A DNA stretch of 64,000 nucleotides from Lacrimispora amygdalina (GCF_900205965.1 NZ_OAOF01000002.1:186001-250000), one strand, 5' to 3'; shown: positions 1 to 9,205, counted from the stretch's first letter. Notes: generated by a model from the sequence alone, not told the origin. Translations and numbers: made by a program.

Positions 1-257
1 CGGATATCTTCCTTCCAGTAAGGAGTATCCAGAGCATTGATCCTGACCACACGTTCACACCCATGGTAATTAATTTCCCTGAGCGCATGATAAAGGGAAA
101 AACGTGCAGCATCCTTCTGGTTTTCGGCTACTGCATCCTCCAGATCCAGCATAATGGAATCCGGTTTATAAATATAGGGGTCTTTGATCAGACCAGGCTT
201 CTGGGCATTTAAAAACATCATGGTTCTTCTAAGTCTTTTCTTTTCCGGATTCATCAT
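1..257 (-). CDS. citE: Citrate lyase beta subunit CitE, N-terminal part (runs off window)
   Basis: Only the first 85 codons are in the window. CitE cleaves the citryl thioester on the acyl carrier protein into oxaloacetate and acetyl-ACP. The translation starts MMNPEKKRLRRTMMFLNA and contains LDLEDAVAENQKDAAR and RVVRINALDT, all typical of the CitE TIM-barrel start. The ATG at 255-257 overlaps the citD stop codon (ATGA), so the two genes are translationally coupled. The related CoA-ester lyases of the HpcH/HpaI fold (for example citramalyl-CoA lyase) share these motifs, but CitD directly upstream favours citrate or citramalate lyase. The alpha subunit CitF should lie beyond position 1. Confidence 0.9.
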   Translation of the reverse strand, partial: MMNPEKKRLRRTMMFLNAQKPGLIKDPYIYKPDSIMLDLEDAVAENQKDAARFSLYHALREINYHGCERVVRINALDTPYWKEDI

Positions 258-553
258 CTGACTGCTCCTCCCCATGGAAGATTATCAAATTGTCCTGCGG
301 AACGGAACAATGCCCCTTCCACACGCGCTTTTATTGTACAATCCAGTGCCCCTTTGTCTATAACGGAAATTTTCACCTGACTGACTTCCATATTCTTAAG
401 CGTTTCCATCACAACCTTTTTTATCTGATTACCGTATTGGTTGATAACCACACTTTCCAGGTTAAATTCTATGCCATCATCACCAGGTTCCACCGTAACC
501 TGGCAGTCGCTGGATTCCAGTGTTCCGGCCATTGCCGGCTGCACGATTTCCAT
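254..553 (-). CDS. citD: Citrate lyase acyl carrier protein (gamma subunit) CitD
   Basis: This small protein of 99 residues carries the phosphoribosyl-dephospho-CoA arm of citrate lyase. The length is normal for the family (about 95-100). The prosthetic-group serine is expected in AGTLESSD near residues 10-17. NLESVVINQYG in the middle and a late FNLPWGG-like segment (FDNLPWGGAVR) are also family features. An AAAGGAGGAG ribosome site lies six or seven bases before the ATG. It follows the hydratase gene by 13 bp and overlaps citE, so it is part of the same operon. Confidence 0.93.
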   Translation of the reverse strand: MEIVQPAMAGTLESSDCQVTVEPGDDGIEFNLESVVINQYGNQIKKVVMETLKNMEVSQVKISVIDKGALDCTIKARVEGALFRSAGQFDNLPWGGAVR

Positions 554-566
554 ATCGCTCCTCCTT

Positions 567-2861
567 TTATTTCCGTTTTCTGTTGTAATTGATCAGGCTT
601 CCCGCTTTTACAATCTCACGTTCTTCCTGAGTCATTTCTGTTATAAATAAATGAATTTCTTTTACAGAATCTTCCTTAATCACATAAGCCGTGATATCTG
701 ACAAGTTTTCGTTCTCCAATGCAGTCCTGATTCCAGGAACAAAAATATAGTCTCCTGTATCAAATCCCGGTTCTTCCTTCATCTGAAACGGAATCATTCC
801 CCAGTTCATCACATTTGAGCGGTAACGTTTTGTCGCATATTCCCTGGTTATGTTGGCAAGTCCGCCAATGACTCTCTGGCAGCTGGCAGCCTGTTCCCTG
901 GCCGAACCATCTCCTGGCTTTACAGCATAAATCATACTTCCGATTTCTGTTTCAGATAGTTCAATCTTTTTCATACCCGGAATTTTATTAATTGCTTCAA
1001 AAATGTTTGTAATCCCTGGTTCGGTATCTGCAGGCGATTTTCCCGCTGTTCTTGCTTTCTCCATACGGTCAACGCTCTTGCTTCTTTCCACATAACCCGG
1101 ATCTCTTCTGGATAAGGTAAATTCAGCAAGTCCCAATGGATTTGAGCGGTAAGAAGCCGTTTCACCGGAAGGAATCAATTCATCAGTAGTTGTAACCTCA
1201 TCCATAATTTTAGAACACACTTTTAAGAGAATGTTTTCTGTGAGTGCACTCATTTCCGGCCAATCCTTTATATTAGGTCCGCATACCAGTTCCTTCTCTT
1301 TTTCGCCATGGTCAAATCCCTGGTATATTCTTTTTTTATATACAGTGCTGTCGAACTGATAATCCGGAATATTTCCCCAGCAGTCTAACGTTTCTGCAGA
1401 AGTAAGAACGCCTCCGTTGGCTGCGGTGGCTGCAATGGAGCGGGCATCCATCAGTGCAACAGCTGACATCTGACCATTTCCAGGCTTAGAGCCTTCCCGG
1501 TTGGGGAAGTTTCTGGTGGTGTGACGGACACTCAGTCCGTTATGAGCCGGAGTATCACCAGCACCGAAACATGGTCCGCAGAAAGCAGTTTTTAACACGG
1601 CTCCTGCCTGCATTAGGTCAGTGACAGCACCTTTTTTTACCAGATCAATGTAAACCGGCTGTGATGAAGGATAAACAGACAGGGAGAATTCACCATAGCC
1701 GCAGTCTTTTCCCTTCAGTGCATTCGCAGCTTCCATGACATTCGTATAATTGCCTCCGGCACATCCGGCTATAATTCCCTGCTGAACCTGAAGCTTTCCA
1801 TTAACTATTTTATCAGTCAGAGTAAATGCAGCCCGTCCCTTGCTTACTTTTTCCGCTTCTATCTCTACCTGCCGCAGGATATCCCCCAGGTTTTCATTCA
1901 GCTCATCAATTTCATAGGCATTGCTGGGATGAAATGGCAGTGCAATCATAGGCTTTACTGTACTTAAATCCACATATACGCAGCCATCATAATAAGCTGC
2001 AGCTGCAGGTTTTAATTCCTTAAAATCGGCTTCTCTGCCATGGGCTGACAAATAACTTTTAGTATCTTCATCTGTACTCCATATAGAGCTTAAACAGGTA
2101 GTTTCCGTTGTCATTACATCAATGCCATTACGGAAATCCGTACTCATAGAGGCGATACCTGGTCCTACGAATTCCATCACTTTATTTTTTACATAGCCAT
2201 TTTTAAATACTGCACCGATAATTGCCAGCGCAATATCCTGGGGACCTACTCCCGGATTTGGCTTTCCTGTCAGATAAACGGCAATAATATCAGGGTAAGC
2301 AAGATCATAAGTGTCCGAAAGTAGCTGCTTTACCAGCTCACCGCCGCCCTCCCCAACTGCCATGGTTCCCAATGCTCCGTACCGGGTATGGGAATCAGAT
2401 CCTAATATCATCTGGCCTCCGCCTGCGTGCATTTCCCTCATATACTGATGAATTACTGCGATATGAGGCGGAACGTAGATGCCCCCGTACTTTTGTGCCG
2501 CTGACAGACCAAACACATGATCATCTTCATTTATGGTACCGCCAACTGCACACAGGGAATTGTGGCAGTTGGTCAGTACGTAAGGAATCGGGAATTTATC
2601 CATACCAGATGCTTTGGCAGTCTGGATAACCCCTACAAATGTAAGATCATGGGAGGTCATGGCATCAAATTTTATTTTTAAATGAGACATGTCTTTAGAA
2701 GTGTTATGCTTCTCTAAAATGTCATAGGATATTGTCCCTCTTTTTGCTTCTTCTTTATCGGAAGGCTTTCCTGTCATGGATTGGGATTTTATGTAATCCT
2801 CCTCAGAAACAATTTCCTGACCATTAATCAGATACACTCCGCTGTCATAAAGTTTTACCAC
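567..2861 (-). CDS. Aconitase-family hydratase (YbhJ-like)
   Basis: This is a 764-residue aconitase-superfamily protein, expected to hydrate or dehydrate a tricarboxylate such as aconitate/citrate. Visible motifs are [12 protein letters not shown] near 154-165, CGPCFG near 428-433 (two cluster cysteines), RNFPNREGS near 450-458 and a C-terminal swivel-domain segment [14 protein letters not shown]. The usual GSCTN cluster motif is replaced by GCAGGNYTN near 366-374, with the Cys displaced, so the cluster ligands or the reaction may differ from housekeeping aconitase. Length and neighbours (PrpF-like isomerase, DASS-type carrier, LysR) match E. coli ybhJ rather than acnA/acnB. The substrate is not known from sequence; citD and citE downstream point to citrate as product. 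Confidence 0.8.
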   Translation of the reverse strand: MVKLYDSGVYLINGQEIVSEEDYIKSQSMTGKPSDKEEAKRGTISYDILEKHNTSKDMSHLKIKFDAMTSHDLTFVGVIQTAKASGMDKFPIPYVLTNCHNSLCAVGGTINEDDHVFGLSAAQKYGGIYVPPHIAVIHQYMREMHAGGGQMILGSDSHTRYGALGTMAVGEGGGELVKQLLSDTYDLAYPDIIAVYLTGKPNPGVGPQDIALAIIGAVFKNGYVKNKVMEFVGPGIASMSTDFRNGIDVMTTETTCLSSIWSTDEDTKSYLSAHGREADFKELKPAAAAYYDGCVYVDLSTVKPMIALPFHPSNAYEIDELNENLGDILRQVEIEAEKVSKGRAAFTLTDKIVNGKLQVQQGIIAGCAGGNYTNVMEAANALKGKDCGYGEFSLSVYPSSQPVYIDLVKKGAVTDLMQAGAVLKTAFCGPCFGAGDTPAHNGLSVRHTTRNFPNREGSKPGNGQMSAVALMDARSIAATAANGGVLTSAETLDCWGNIPDYQFDSTVYKKRIYQGFDHGEKEKELVCGPNIKDWPEMSALTENILLKVCSKIMDEVTTTDELIPSGETASYRSNPLGLAEFTLSRRDPGYVERSKSVDRMEKARTAGKSPADTEPGITNIFEAINKIPGMKKIELSETEIGSMIYAVKPGDGSAREQAASCQRVIGGLANITREYATKRYRSNVMNWGMIPFQMKEEPGFDTGDYIFVPGIRTALENENLSDITAYVIKEDSVKEIHLFITEMTQEEREIVKAGSLINYNRKRK

Positions 2862-2910
2862 GTTTTACTCCTCCTGCTTTCTAACAATTAAGCTTTTTCA
2901 TACTTCCCAA

Positions 2911-4053
2911 TCAGCAATATGTAAATCCTTCCAGTATGAGATTGGCAGTTCTGAATCCAAATGTATCTTCCACAACTGTTTCGTTTCCTTCTACGTGGAA
3001 ATCAACCCCTGCTTCCAAAATGCCGCCTGCATGACCGATGCGGATAAATTTTGTATCTGCTCCCGCTCTTAAAACCTGGTTTACTACGCTTCCTGGAATA
3101 ATGGCTGCTGCTGCCGTACACATGGCACCAGTCATGGCATAAGTAGGGTGAGTCTTTTGCATTGACATCATACGTGATAAAAGATCAATGCTGCTTTCCT
3201 TTATGATCCCGCCTGAGGTGGTCTCATACTCATACGGTTCTGCCACGAAAGTCATTTTAGGAATTCCCGGCATCTCCCATGCCGATTTCTTATAGTCACT
3301 AATTAATCCCATTTTAACAGCTGCCAGTCCTCTTACAGTTTCTAATAGGTCCAGTTTTTCCTGATCAGAATCCAGCTTGGCTGGAAGCTCTTTTCCCGTG
3401 AGGCCCAGATCAGAAGCCTTTACAAATACCAGGGGATTGGCTGCATCTACAATGGATATCTCCACCTGGCCTATGCCCGGAACCTCCAGTAAATCCACAG
3501 CATTTCCCGTAGGCAGAAGCTTGCCTGAAACACTTCCTGCAGGGTCAAGAAACTTCATTTTAACAGGAGATCCTGTTCCCGGAACTCCGGCAATTGCGAA
3601 ATCACCATCGTATTTTACTGCTCCGTCTTTTACCTGCACTTCTTCTTCTATCACTTTTCCAGTATTCGTATTAAACACTTTTACAATTGTGACTGGCTCA
3701 GTTATTTTTACAAGTCCCTGCTCTATGGCAAAAGGGCCTACTCCTGAAGAAATATTGCCGCAATTACCCTTGTAGCTTACCAGGGGTTTATCCACGGACA
3801 CCTGCGCAAAGGTATAATCCACATCCGCATCCTCACGCTTAGATACCCCTATAATCGCAATCTTACTGGTAACGGAAGCCGCGCCTCCCAGTCCGTTAAT
3901 CTGCTTTATATCAGGACTCCCCATGATTTTCATGAGAATATCATTTCTTGCCTGTTCCTCAGAGGGAAGATAATTTTCCAGTATATACACCCCTTTACTG
4001 GTACCTCCCCGCATGATGGAACAGGGAACTCTTCTTCTTTGTCTATCTAACAT
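2911..4053 (-). CDS. PrpF/YbhH-family tricarboxylate isomerase
   Basis: This 380-residue protein belongs to the PrpF family, which has a diaminopimelate-epimerase-like fold and moves double bonds in unsaturated tricarboxylates (2-methylaconitate, aconitate, 4-oxalomesaconate). Family motifs are MRGGTSKGVYI near 14-24, GLGGAASVTSK near 54-64, GNCGNISSGVGPFA near 96-109 and GAMCTAAAAIIPG near 310-322, which include the conserved cysteines. It lies 14 bp downstream of the carrier gene and 49 bp upstream of the hydratase gene, so cotranscription is likely. In this context a trans-/cis-aconitate isomerase is a sensible inference. Only assay can fix the substrate. Confidence 0.85.
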   Translation of the reverse strand: MLDRQRRRVPCSIMRGGTSKGVYILENYLPSEEQARNDILMKIMGSPDIKQINGLGGAASVTSKIAIIGVSKREDADVDYTFAQVSVDKPLVSYKGNCGNISSGVGPFAIEQGLVKITEPVTIVKVFNTNTGKVIEEEVQVKDGAVKYDGDFAIAGVPGTGSPVKMKFLDPAGSVSGKLLPTGNAVDLLEVPGIGQVEISIVDAANPLVFVKASDLGLTGKELPAKLDSDQEKLDLLETVRGLAAVKMGLISDYKKSAWEMPGIPKMTFVAEPYEYETTSGGIIKESSIDLLSRMMSMQKTHPTYAMTGAMCTAAAAIIPGSVVNQVLRAGADTKFIRIGHAGGILEAGVDFHVEGNETVVEDTFGFRTANLILEGFTYC

Positions 4054-4067
4054 GACGTATCCTCCAA

Positions 4068-5342
4068 TTAATGAATAATTCCATAAATTCCAATTGTTGC
4101 TAAAACTGCATTAGCTGCCACACAAGCCAGAGCAATCATAAACAGACGGCCAAAAAGTTTATTCTGTTCCTGATCTTTGTCCTCAGAGTTTGAAGCTGTC
4201 ATATATGCGGCCAGTATCAGTCCGCCTCCGGTGGAAGCCGGGCTGAATGCAGCAGACAATGAAGAAGTGATTACAACGCTGGCAAGCTGTGCAAATCCGG
4301 CATTCCCTGTTCCTAATGTCTGGACAATCGGGCCAAGTGTGGGGATCATGGAAGGCATTACCACACCCGTTGTTGAACTGAAAAATGACAGAATAGAAGA
4401 TGTCACAGCGATAATTGGTGCCGCAGTCTTTGGTGTCATGATAGACAAAAGTCCCTTAGACATCAGATCCAGTCCGCCCAGCTCTATTACAACGTTCATC
4501 AGCACGCCTACACCGCAGATTAAAATAAGTGTTCCCCATGGTACTTTTACCAAAGCTTTCTTTTCTTCCGTTACGCCTAATATTACTAATACTGCCGCTA
4601 CAAAAAAAGAAGCAAGCCCCACATTGATATTCAGACCAACAACCATAACCACCATAACCAGGACACCAATGATTGTAATCCACTGTTGTCTATTGAGATG
4701 CTCTTTTACTTCCAGTAATTCATTTGTTTTATCCGCAGGTTTAATTTTCCAAATCTTATAATAAATCGAAAAACCTATCATCAGGATTGATGCCCATAAA
4801 ATACAATTCCACATAACTGTAAGTTCAAATCCGGAAAAACCAGCTTCTGTTCCCAATTTGTCCATCAATACACCCGGAGGCGTTAAAGGGGACAGAGTGA
4901 AACCATTGGCCGCTACTTTGGCTGCCAGCGCAAACAACAGCGGATTTTCCCCCATGCTGACTGCAACAGTTACTGCAACGACTGTCATTAAGTTTCCTAC
5001 CGGGATATTACCTGGTCCGATAATCGTCAGAATTCCCGATACTAAGAAAATGATAATCGGAACCAGATAAGTCCTCTTCCCTGCAAGCCCGATCCCTTTT
5101 TTCGCTACAAGTTCCAACGTCCCATTTACCTGCGCAACGCTGAATAAAAACGACACACCCACCAGTGTTATAAACAGTTTTGCATCAAAACCAGCCAGTA
5201 CCTTACTGTCACTTAAGCCTCCCAATCTGGCAAGAATTAAGGCTGATCCAATCGCCAAAACACCTATATTGCACTTTTTTACAAACCCAATTGCCACTAC
5301 TACAAACAAAAATAGAATAGATATAATATCTATGTAGTTCAT
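4068..5342 (-). CDS. Di-/tricarboxylate transporter, MatC/DASS-like permease
   Basis: This 424-residue protein is very hydrophobic, with about 11-12 predicted membrane segments. The N-terminal half resembles the MatC N-terminal domain of the ion-transporter superfamily (IGPGNIPVGNLMTVVAVTVAVSMG, split by family-like glycine and proline turns). The C-terminal half contains SSILSFFSSTTGVVMPSMIP and FSPASTGGGLILAAY, which look like the paired substrate-binding signatures of DASS carriers. It is the first gene of the minus-strand operon and is divergent from the LysR gene. Its likely role is import of the tricarboxylate handled by the downstream enzymes. An exchanger mode (for example substrate/acetate or succinate) cannot be excluded. 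Confidence 0.8.
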   Translation of the reverse strand: MNYIDIISILFLFVVVAIGFVKKCNIGVLAIGSALILARLGGLSDSKVLAGFDAKLFITLVGVSFLFSVAQVNGTLELVAKKGIGLAGKRTYLVPIIIFLVSGILTIIGPGNIPVGNLMTVVAVTVAVSMGENPLLFALAAKVAANGFTLSPLTPPGVLMDKLGTEAGFSGFELTVMWNCILWASILMIGFSIYYKIWKIKPADKTNELLEVKEHLNRQQWITIIGVLVMVVMVVGLNINVGLASFFVAAVLVILGVTEEKKALVKVPWGTLILICGVGVLMNVVIELGGLDLMSKGLLSIMTPKTAAPIIAVTSSILSFFSSTTGVVMPSMIPTLGPIVQTLGTGNAGFAQLASVVITSSLSAAFSPASTGGGLILAAYMTASNSEDKDQEQNKLFGRLFMIALACVAANAVLATIGIYGIIH

Positions 5343-5467
5343 GCCTGTTCCACCTCATTATTAAATTTTTTCTTAACGGTTACCATCTCTGAATTATATA
5401 ATCCTATCGATAGAACCAATATAACATGTTGTAATCCATAAGTCTAATTCATGTTTTTCATAAAAAC

Positions 5468-5484
5468 TATAGTTTCAGACTATA
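5468..5484. promoter_or_regulatory. Palindromic LysR-type operator in divergent intergenic region
   Basis: TATAGT and ACTATA flank the five bases TTCAG, giving a perfect inverted repeat that includes a T-N11-A pattern. It sits between the divergent carrier gene and the LysR gene. LysR regulators typically bind such sites to activate the divergent operon and repress themselves. A second short palindrome, CTATCGATAG, lies near 5403-5412. Confidence 0.55.
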
Positions 5485-5537
5485 ATTTTCTTGCGTTCTT
5501 TTATGGAATCAGGTAAAATAACTAAAGAGGTGATACC

Positions 5538-6446
5538 ATGGATTTTAAAGATTTAAATTACGTTTTAGCTGTTGCCAGGCATCAGAATATAACCAAAGCT
5601 GCTAATTCCTTATATATTTCCCAGCCCACGCTTACAAAATTCCTGCAAAACCTGGAAAGCGACCTTGGACAGAGACTGTTTAAAAAAAATGGCAACCGCT
5701 TCATGCTCACTTATGCCGGAGAGAGGTACGTAAAAAAAGCCGGAGAGATTCTCCAGCTGAAAAAAGAATTGGACAATGAACTGTCAGATATTATTAAAAG
5801 CAATATCGGTGTATTAAACATTGCCTTTCCTGTCATGCGCGGAACCTACATGCTTCCATGTACGCTGCCTATCTTCAGAAGCCTGTATCCGAATGTTATT
5901 ATTAATATTAAGGAATCTGCCTCAGCCACCCTGGAAAGTATGATCCTTTCCGGAGAGACAGACCTGGCATTTTTTAACAAACCGGTGAAAAGCCCGGAGG
6001 TGGATTATGAAGTGATCAGTCATGAAGAAATGCTTCTGATCATGTCAACCAATCATCCTCTGGCAGACCAGGGTGTAACAAAAGAGGGGTGTACCCGTCC
6101 ATGGTTTGACTTAACACTGCTGCAGGATGAACGTTTCATTCTTCAGGAAACCAACCAGCGTTCACGCCAGACTGTAGATCGTGTTTTTCAGCAGGTTGGT
6201 TTTCAGCCCCAAAGGATGCTGATTACAAGCAATATCAGAGCAGGAGCAGAGCTGGTTTCAAAAAATTACGGTGTTGCTTTTGTTACCGATACACACTTAA
6301 AACATATGAATTTCCTGGATAAGCTGATGTGTTTTTCTTTTGGTACGCCTAATACAATGGTGGATTTTGTCGCCGCTTACCGAAAGGGATCCTATCTGAA
6401 TTACCATGCAAATGAATATATAAAAATAGTAAAGGACTTCACATAA
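5538..6446 (+). CDS. LysR-family regulator of the tricarboxylate operon
   Basis: This 302-residue regulator has an N-terminal winged helix (NITKAANSLYISQPTLTKFL near 17-36, followed by LESDLGQRLF) and a C-terminal type-2 periplasmic-binding-like effector domain from about residue 90. An AAAGAGGTGATACC ribosome site precedes the ATG. The gene is divergent from the carrier-PrpF-hydratase-citDE operon, in the same arrangement as E. coli ybhD, so it most likely activates that operon in response to the transported acid. It is clearly related to the second LysR protein at 57600-58544 (matching helix-turn-helix and PW(F/I)DL(T/S)LL segments). Confidence 0.88.
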   Translation: MDFKDLNYVLAVARHQNITKAANSLYISQPTLTKFLQNLESDLGQRLFKKNGNRFMLTYAGERYVKKAGEILQLKKELDNELSDIIKSNIGVLNIAFPVMRGTYMLPCTLPIFRSLYPNVIINIKESASATLESMILSGETDLAFFNKPVKSPEVDYEVISHEEMLLIMSTNHPLADQGVTKEGCTRPWFDLTLLQDERFILQETNQRSRQTVDRVFQQVGFQPQRMLITSNIRAGAELVSKNYGVAFVTDTHLKHMNFLDKLMCFSFGTPNTMVDFVAAYRKGSYLNYHANEYIKIVKDFT

Positions 6447-6465
6447 TTAACCAGTAAAACAAAGA

Positions 6466-6501
6466 GCTGCCCGGCATAATGAGTGCCGGACAGCCTTTTT
6501 A
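6466..6501 (+). terminator. Rho-independent terminator after LysR gene
   Basis: GCTGCCCGGCA at 6466-6476 pairs with TGCCGGACAGC at 6484-6494 with one mismatch. The stem is followed by CTTTTTAT. It separates the LysR gene from the convergent nitroreductase gene, whose stop lies at 6504. Confidence 0.85.
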
Positions 6502-6503
6502 TA

Positions 6504-7076
6504 TTATTTCTTAACAATAACCCGCTTATCAATGTCTTCCTTCTCTTTCGCATCCGGTTCTGCACCGATGCCTCCAAAAGGCATCTCTCCAATCAGCTTC
6601 CAATGACCCGGAATATCAAATAAACTGGCAACCGCTTCATCAATTACCGGATTATAATGCTGAAGTGATGCTCCCACACCCACTTCCCTCAAAGCAGTCC
6701 AGATATTAGACTGAAGCATACCGTTCGCCTGATTGGTCCAGACCGGAAACTTCTCTGCATAGAGAGCAAACTGATCCTGATATGATTTTACAATATCTTC
6801 ATCGATGAAATAAAGAATTGTTCCATACCCATTCTTAAAGGAGTCGATCTTGCCGCGTTCTACCTGACCGCCAAATGCATCATAGACACTGTCCCACAGC
6901 TGATCCTGCTTCTCCCCCAGTGCAACCACAACTCTGGCACTCTTCATGTTAAAGGCATCCGGTGTCGCTTCTGTTACCTTCCTGATAATATCCAGAACTT
7001 CCTCTTCCGATACAGGAAGCTGGCGGTTAATATTATAATAGGTTCTTCTCTTCTCAAGGCTCTGAATAAATGACAT
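6504..7076 (-). CDS. Nitroreductase-family FMN oxidoreductase
   Basis: This 190-residue protein has the layout of the small nitroreductase-like (HBN1/YdgI type) flavoproteins. It starts with FIQSLEKRRTYYNI, then TPDAFNMKSARVVVALG in the FMN-binding region, QSNIWTALREVGVGASLQHYN near 122-142 and a C-terminal GEMPFGGIGAEPDAKEKE. These enzymes reduce nitro compounds or quinones with NAD(P)H, and physiological substrates are usually unknown. It appears to be a single-gene unit with its own upstream region at 7077-7240. Confidence 0.85.
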   Translation of the reverse strand: MSFIQSLEKRRTYYNINRQLPVSEEEVLDIIRKVTEATPDAFNMKSARVVVALGEKQDQLWDSVYDAFGGQVERGKIDSFKNGYGTILYFIDEDIVKSYQDQFALYAEKFPVWTNQANGMLQSNIWTALREVGVGASLQHYNPVIDEAVASLFDIPGHWKLIGEMPFGGIGAEPDAKEKEDIDKRVIVKK

Positions 7077-7240
7077 AATATCTGTTCCTCCTTTAATTTA
7101 TTTGAAACCACTAAGGAAATCATCCCTCATCCCATGTGATTTATACGTTATATTTATTTTGTTGTAAAAATAGTACCACATTATTCCACATAAGTCAATA
7201 TTATTTTAACAAATTATATTTAACAAAATTATTTATATGC

Positions 7241-8773
7241 TCAATATGAATCAATTTCAATCACTCTGTCTACCCAGTCTCTGTAAAAAGACACTTCATG
7301 GGAGACCAGTAAAACAGTTCCGGAAAATTCAGATAATGCATCCTTTAATGCCAGTTTTGCCTGCACATCCAGATGATTCGTCGGCTCATCCATGATGAGA
7401 AAATTACAGGGTTTTCCAGTCAGCAGGCAAATCTTAACTTTTGCCTGCTCTCCTCCGCTTAAGCTTTTAATCTCCTGCATCGCATGTTTACTTGATATTC
7501 CGTTGAGCGCCAGTCTCTTCCTCACTTCCTTTCTCTCCATCAACGGAAAATAATCTGACACAATCTCCATTGGAGTGAGGCTGTCATCTTCCCACACCTG
7601 ATCCTGCTCATAATACCCGATCACTGATTTTGCTGAAAAGCAATAATTACCGCTTAATGCAGGAATCTGATTCATCAGGGTTTTTAACAGGGTAGATTTT
7701 CCTGCCCCGTTAAAGCCTGTTATAACCACCTTCTCTCCCTCTTTCATAGAAAAATTCACCGAGGACAAAACCGGAAACCTGTACCCCACAGTCAGATCGG
7801 ACACATTTAATTTCCCTGCTAAAGACAGACCACCCTGATCAAACCAGAAAAAAGGTCTGATTTCTTTTTGATCCAGAGCCTCCAACCGCTCCAGATGTTC
7901 AAGCTGCTTTTGCCTGCCTCTTGCCATTTTGGATTTTCTTCCCGCAATATTTTTGCGGATAAATTCTTCTGTCTTTTTAATTTTTTTCTGCTGAGCTGTA
8001 TATTGCCGCGTATAATTTTCCCGTAATTGTGTTTTTTTCTCCAGGAATTCTTTATATGTCCCAAAGTATTTTACTATTTTCTTATGGTCGATATCACAGA
8101 TCCAGGTTGTTGTTTTTGCAAGAAATCCCTCATCATGAGAAACAACTAAAAACGCCTGCTCAATTCCGGACAAATAATCCTGAAGCCAGACAATATGATC
8201 GTGATCCAAAAAATTGGTGGGTTCGTCTAACAGCAGCACATCCGGCTTCTCAATCAACAGCTTTGCCATCATGACTTTCGCTCTCTGACCGCCGCTCATT
8301 TCAGCAATAGGCCGTTCTGCCCCAATGGCCATAAGCCCCAGTCCCTGACAAACCAGATCAATCTGTGAATCAATCCGGTAAAAATCACGCTGTTCCAGCA
8401 TCTCCTGACAGCCTGCTGCTGCCCTGAGAGCATCTTCCCTGCCACTTGCCGCGCATTCATAAAGCTCCTGCATCTTTTTCTCCAGGGTATAGAGATCACT
8501 AAATGCAGTTTTTAAAAATTCTCTCATTGTCAAACCAGTATCTATACTGGCATACTGATCCAGATATCCGATTTTCAGACCGGGATGCCATTTAACCCTG
8601 CCCTGATCCGGAATAATCTCTTCTGTACAAATTTTAATCAGGGTACTTTTTCCTGTCCCATTTTGTCCTGTAATTCCAACATGTTCTCCTTTATTAAGAA
8701 CCAAATCCGTTTCATAAAATAACTGATTATCTCCAAATGAATGGGATAAGCCTGTAATTTCCAGTAAACTCAC
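7241..8773 (-). CDS. ABC-F ATPase, YfmM-like; possible ribosome-protection protein
   Basis: This 510-residue protein has two ABC cassettes in tandem and no membrane segments. The first Walker A is GQNGTGKST (about 36-44) with signature MSGGQRAKV and LLLDEPTNFLDHDH; the second is GFNGAGKST with LSGGEQAKV and DEPTNHLDVQAK. A charged interdomain linker lies between (KKTEEFIRKNIAGRKSKMARG). ABC-F proteins act on the ribosome; some confer resistance to 50S-binding antibiotics, others are housekeeping factors. The long leader at about 8774-9170, with a promoter, a small ORF and a terminator, is the arrangement seen for drug-inducible resistance ABC-F genes such as vmlR. Function in resistance is therefore inferred from regulation rather than from sequence class. 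Confidence 0.85.
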   Translation of the reverse strand: MSLLEITGLSHSFGDNQLFYETDLVLNKGEHVGITGQNGTGKSTLIKICTEEIIPDQGRVKWHPGLKIGYLDQYASIDTGLTMREFLKTAFSDLYTLEKKMQELYECAASGREDALRAAAGCQEMLEQRDFYRIDSQIDLVCQGLGLMAIGAERPIAEMSGGQRAKVMMAKLLIEKPDVLLLDEPTNFLDHDHIVWLQDYLSGIEQAFLVVSHDEGFLAKTTTWICDIDHKKIVKYFGTYKEFLEKKTQLRENYTRQYTAQQKKIKKTEEFIRKNIAGRKSKMARGRQKQLEHLERLEALDQKEIRPFFWFDQGGLSLAGKLNVSDLTVGYRFPVLSSVNFSMKEGEKVVITGFNGAGKSTLLKTLMNQIPALSGNYCFSAKSVIGYYEQDQVWEDDSLTPMEIVSDYFPLMERKEVRKRLALNGISSKHAMQEIKSLSGGEQAKVKICLLTGKPCNFLIMDEPTNHLDVQAKLALKDALSEFSGTVLLVSHEVSFYRDWVDRVIEIDSY

Positions 8774-8910
8774 GTCTATATTCCTTCTTTCTGGTTTCTG
8801 TTTCTGATACAGGCGTATTTCCTCTTTTTATCCCAATATCCCTGTTGCTGATTTTCCAAATAAAAAACAGAAGACAAGGATATAATCTCCTCTGCCTTCT
8901 GTCTTAAATA

Positions 8911-8955
8911 TACAACAAAAGGCCATGAACAAATAAAACATTGTCCATGACCTTT
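8911..8955 (-). terminator. Leader terminator (attenuator) upstream of ABC-F gene
   Basis: On the minus strand, bases 8955-8942 pair with 8931-8918 in an uninterrupted 14-bp stem (with two or three G-U pairs) around a 10-base loop, followed by TTTTGTTGTATATTT. It lies about 140 bp before the ABC-F start and after the leader ORF. Upstream, 9023-9014 can pair with 8969-8960 (10 bp) around an inner six-bp stem, and other pairings of GAAGCAG with CTGCTTC compete with it. This fits conditional termination. Confidence 0.72.
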
Positions 8956-9055
8956 AACCGCAATAAGAAGCAGGGAAAACAGGCATCAAAAGAAGAAACA
9001 GCCTGTAACGCTGTTCTTATTGCTGCACTGCTTCCCGATGAATTCTATAAGCGTA

Positions 9056-9148
9056 TCAGTAACCGCCATACTCTGTACAATGTTTCACCGGGTTGATTTG
9101 TACAGAGCTCATTCGTCTTGTCAATTGATCGCTAATAAAAATGCTCAT
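9056..9148 (-). CDS. Leader peptide of the ABC-F gene (30 aa)
   Basis: This 30-codon ORF begins MSIFISDQLTRRM and ends HCTEYGGY. It has an AGGAG ribosome site seven bases before the ATG and lies about 20 bases after the predicted transcription start. It contains a perfect 10-bp inverted repeat in its own mRNA (9107-9098 with 9080-9071), so ribosome position would directly change folding. Downstream are a long hairpin and a terminator. The likely role is ribosome-mediated attenuation: an antibiotic-stalled ribosome favours read-through into the ABC-F gene. The peptide itself probably has no other function. Confidence 0.6.
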   Translation of the reverse strand: MSIFISDQLTRRMSSVQINPVKHCTEYGGY

Positions 9149-9176
9149 ATCTGCTCTCCTTATATCTGATTATCTG

Positions 9177-9205
9177 ACTATATCACTATCTGTTTTTTCT
9201 GTCAA
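9177..9205 (-). promoter_or_regulatory. Promoter of the ABC-F leader
   Basis: TTGACA (minus strand, 9205-9200) and TATAGT (9182-9177) are separated by exactly 17 bp. The -35 box overlaps the TGA stop codon of the upstream MFS gene, so the leader has its own promoter packed against the preceding gene. Confidence 0.8.
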
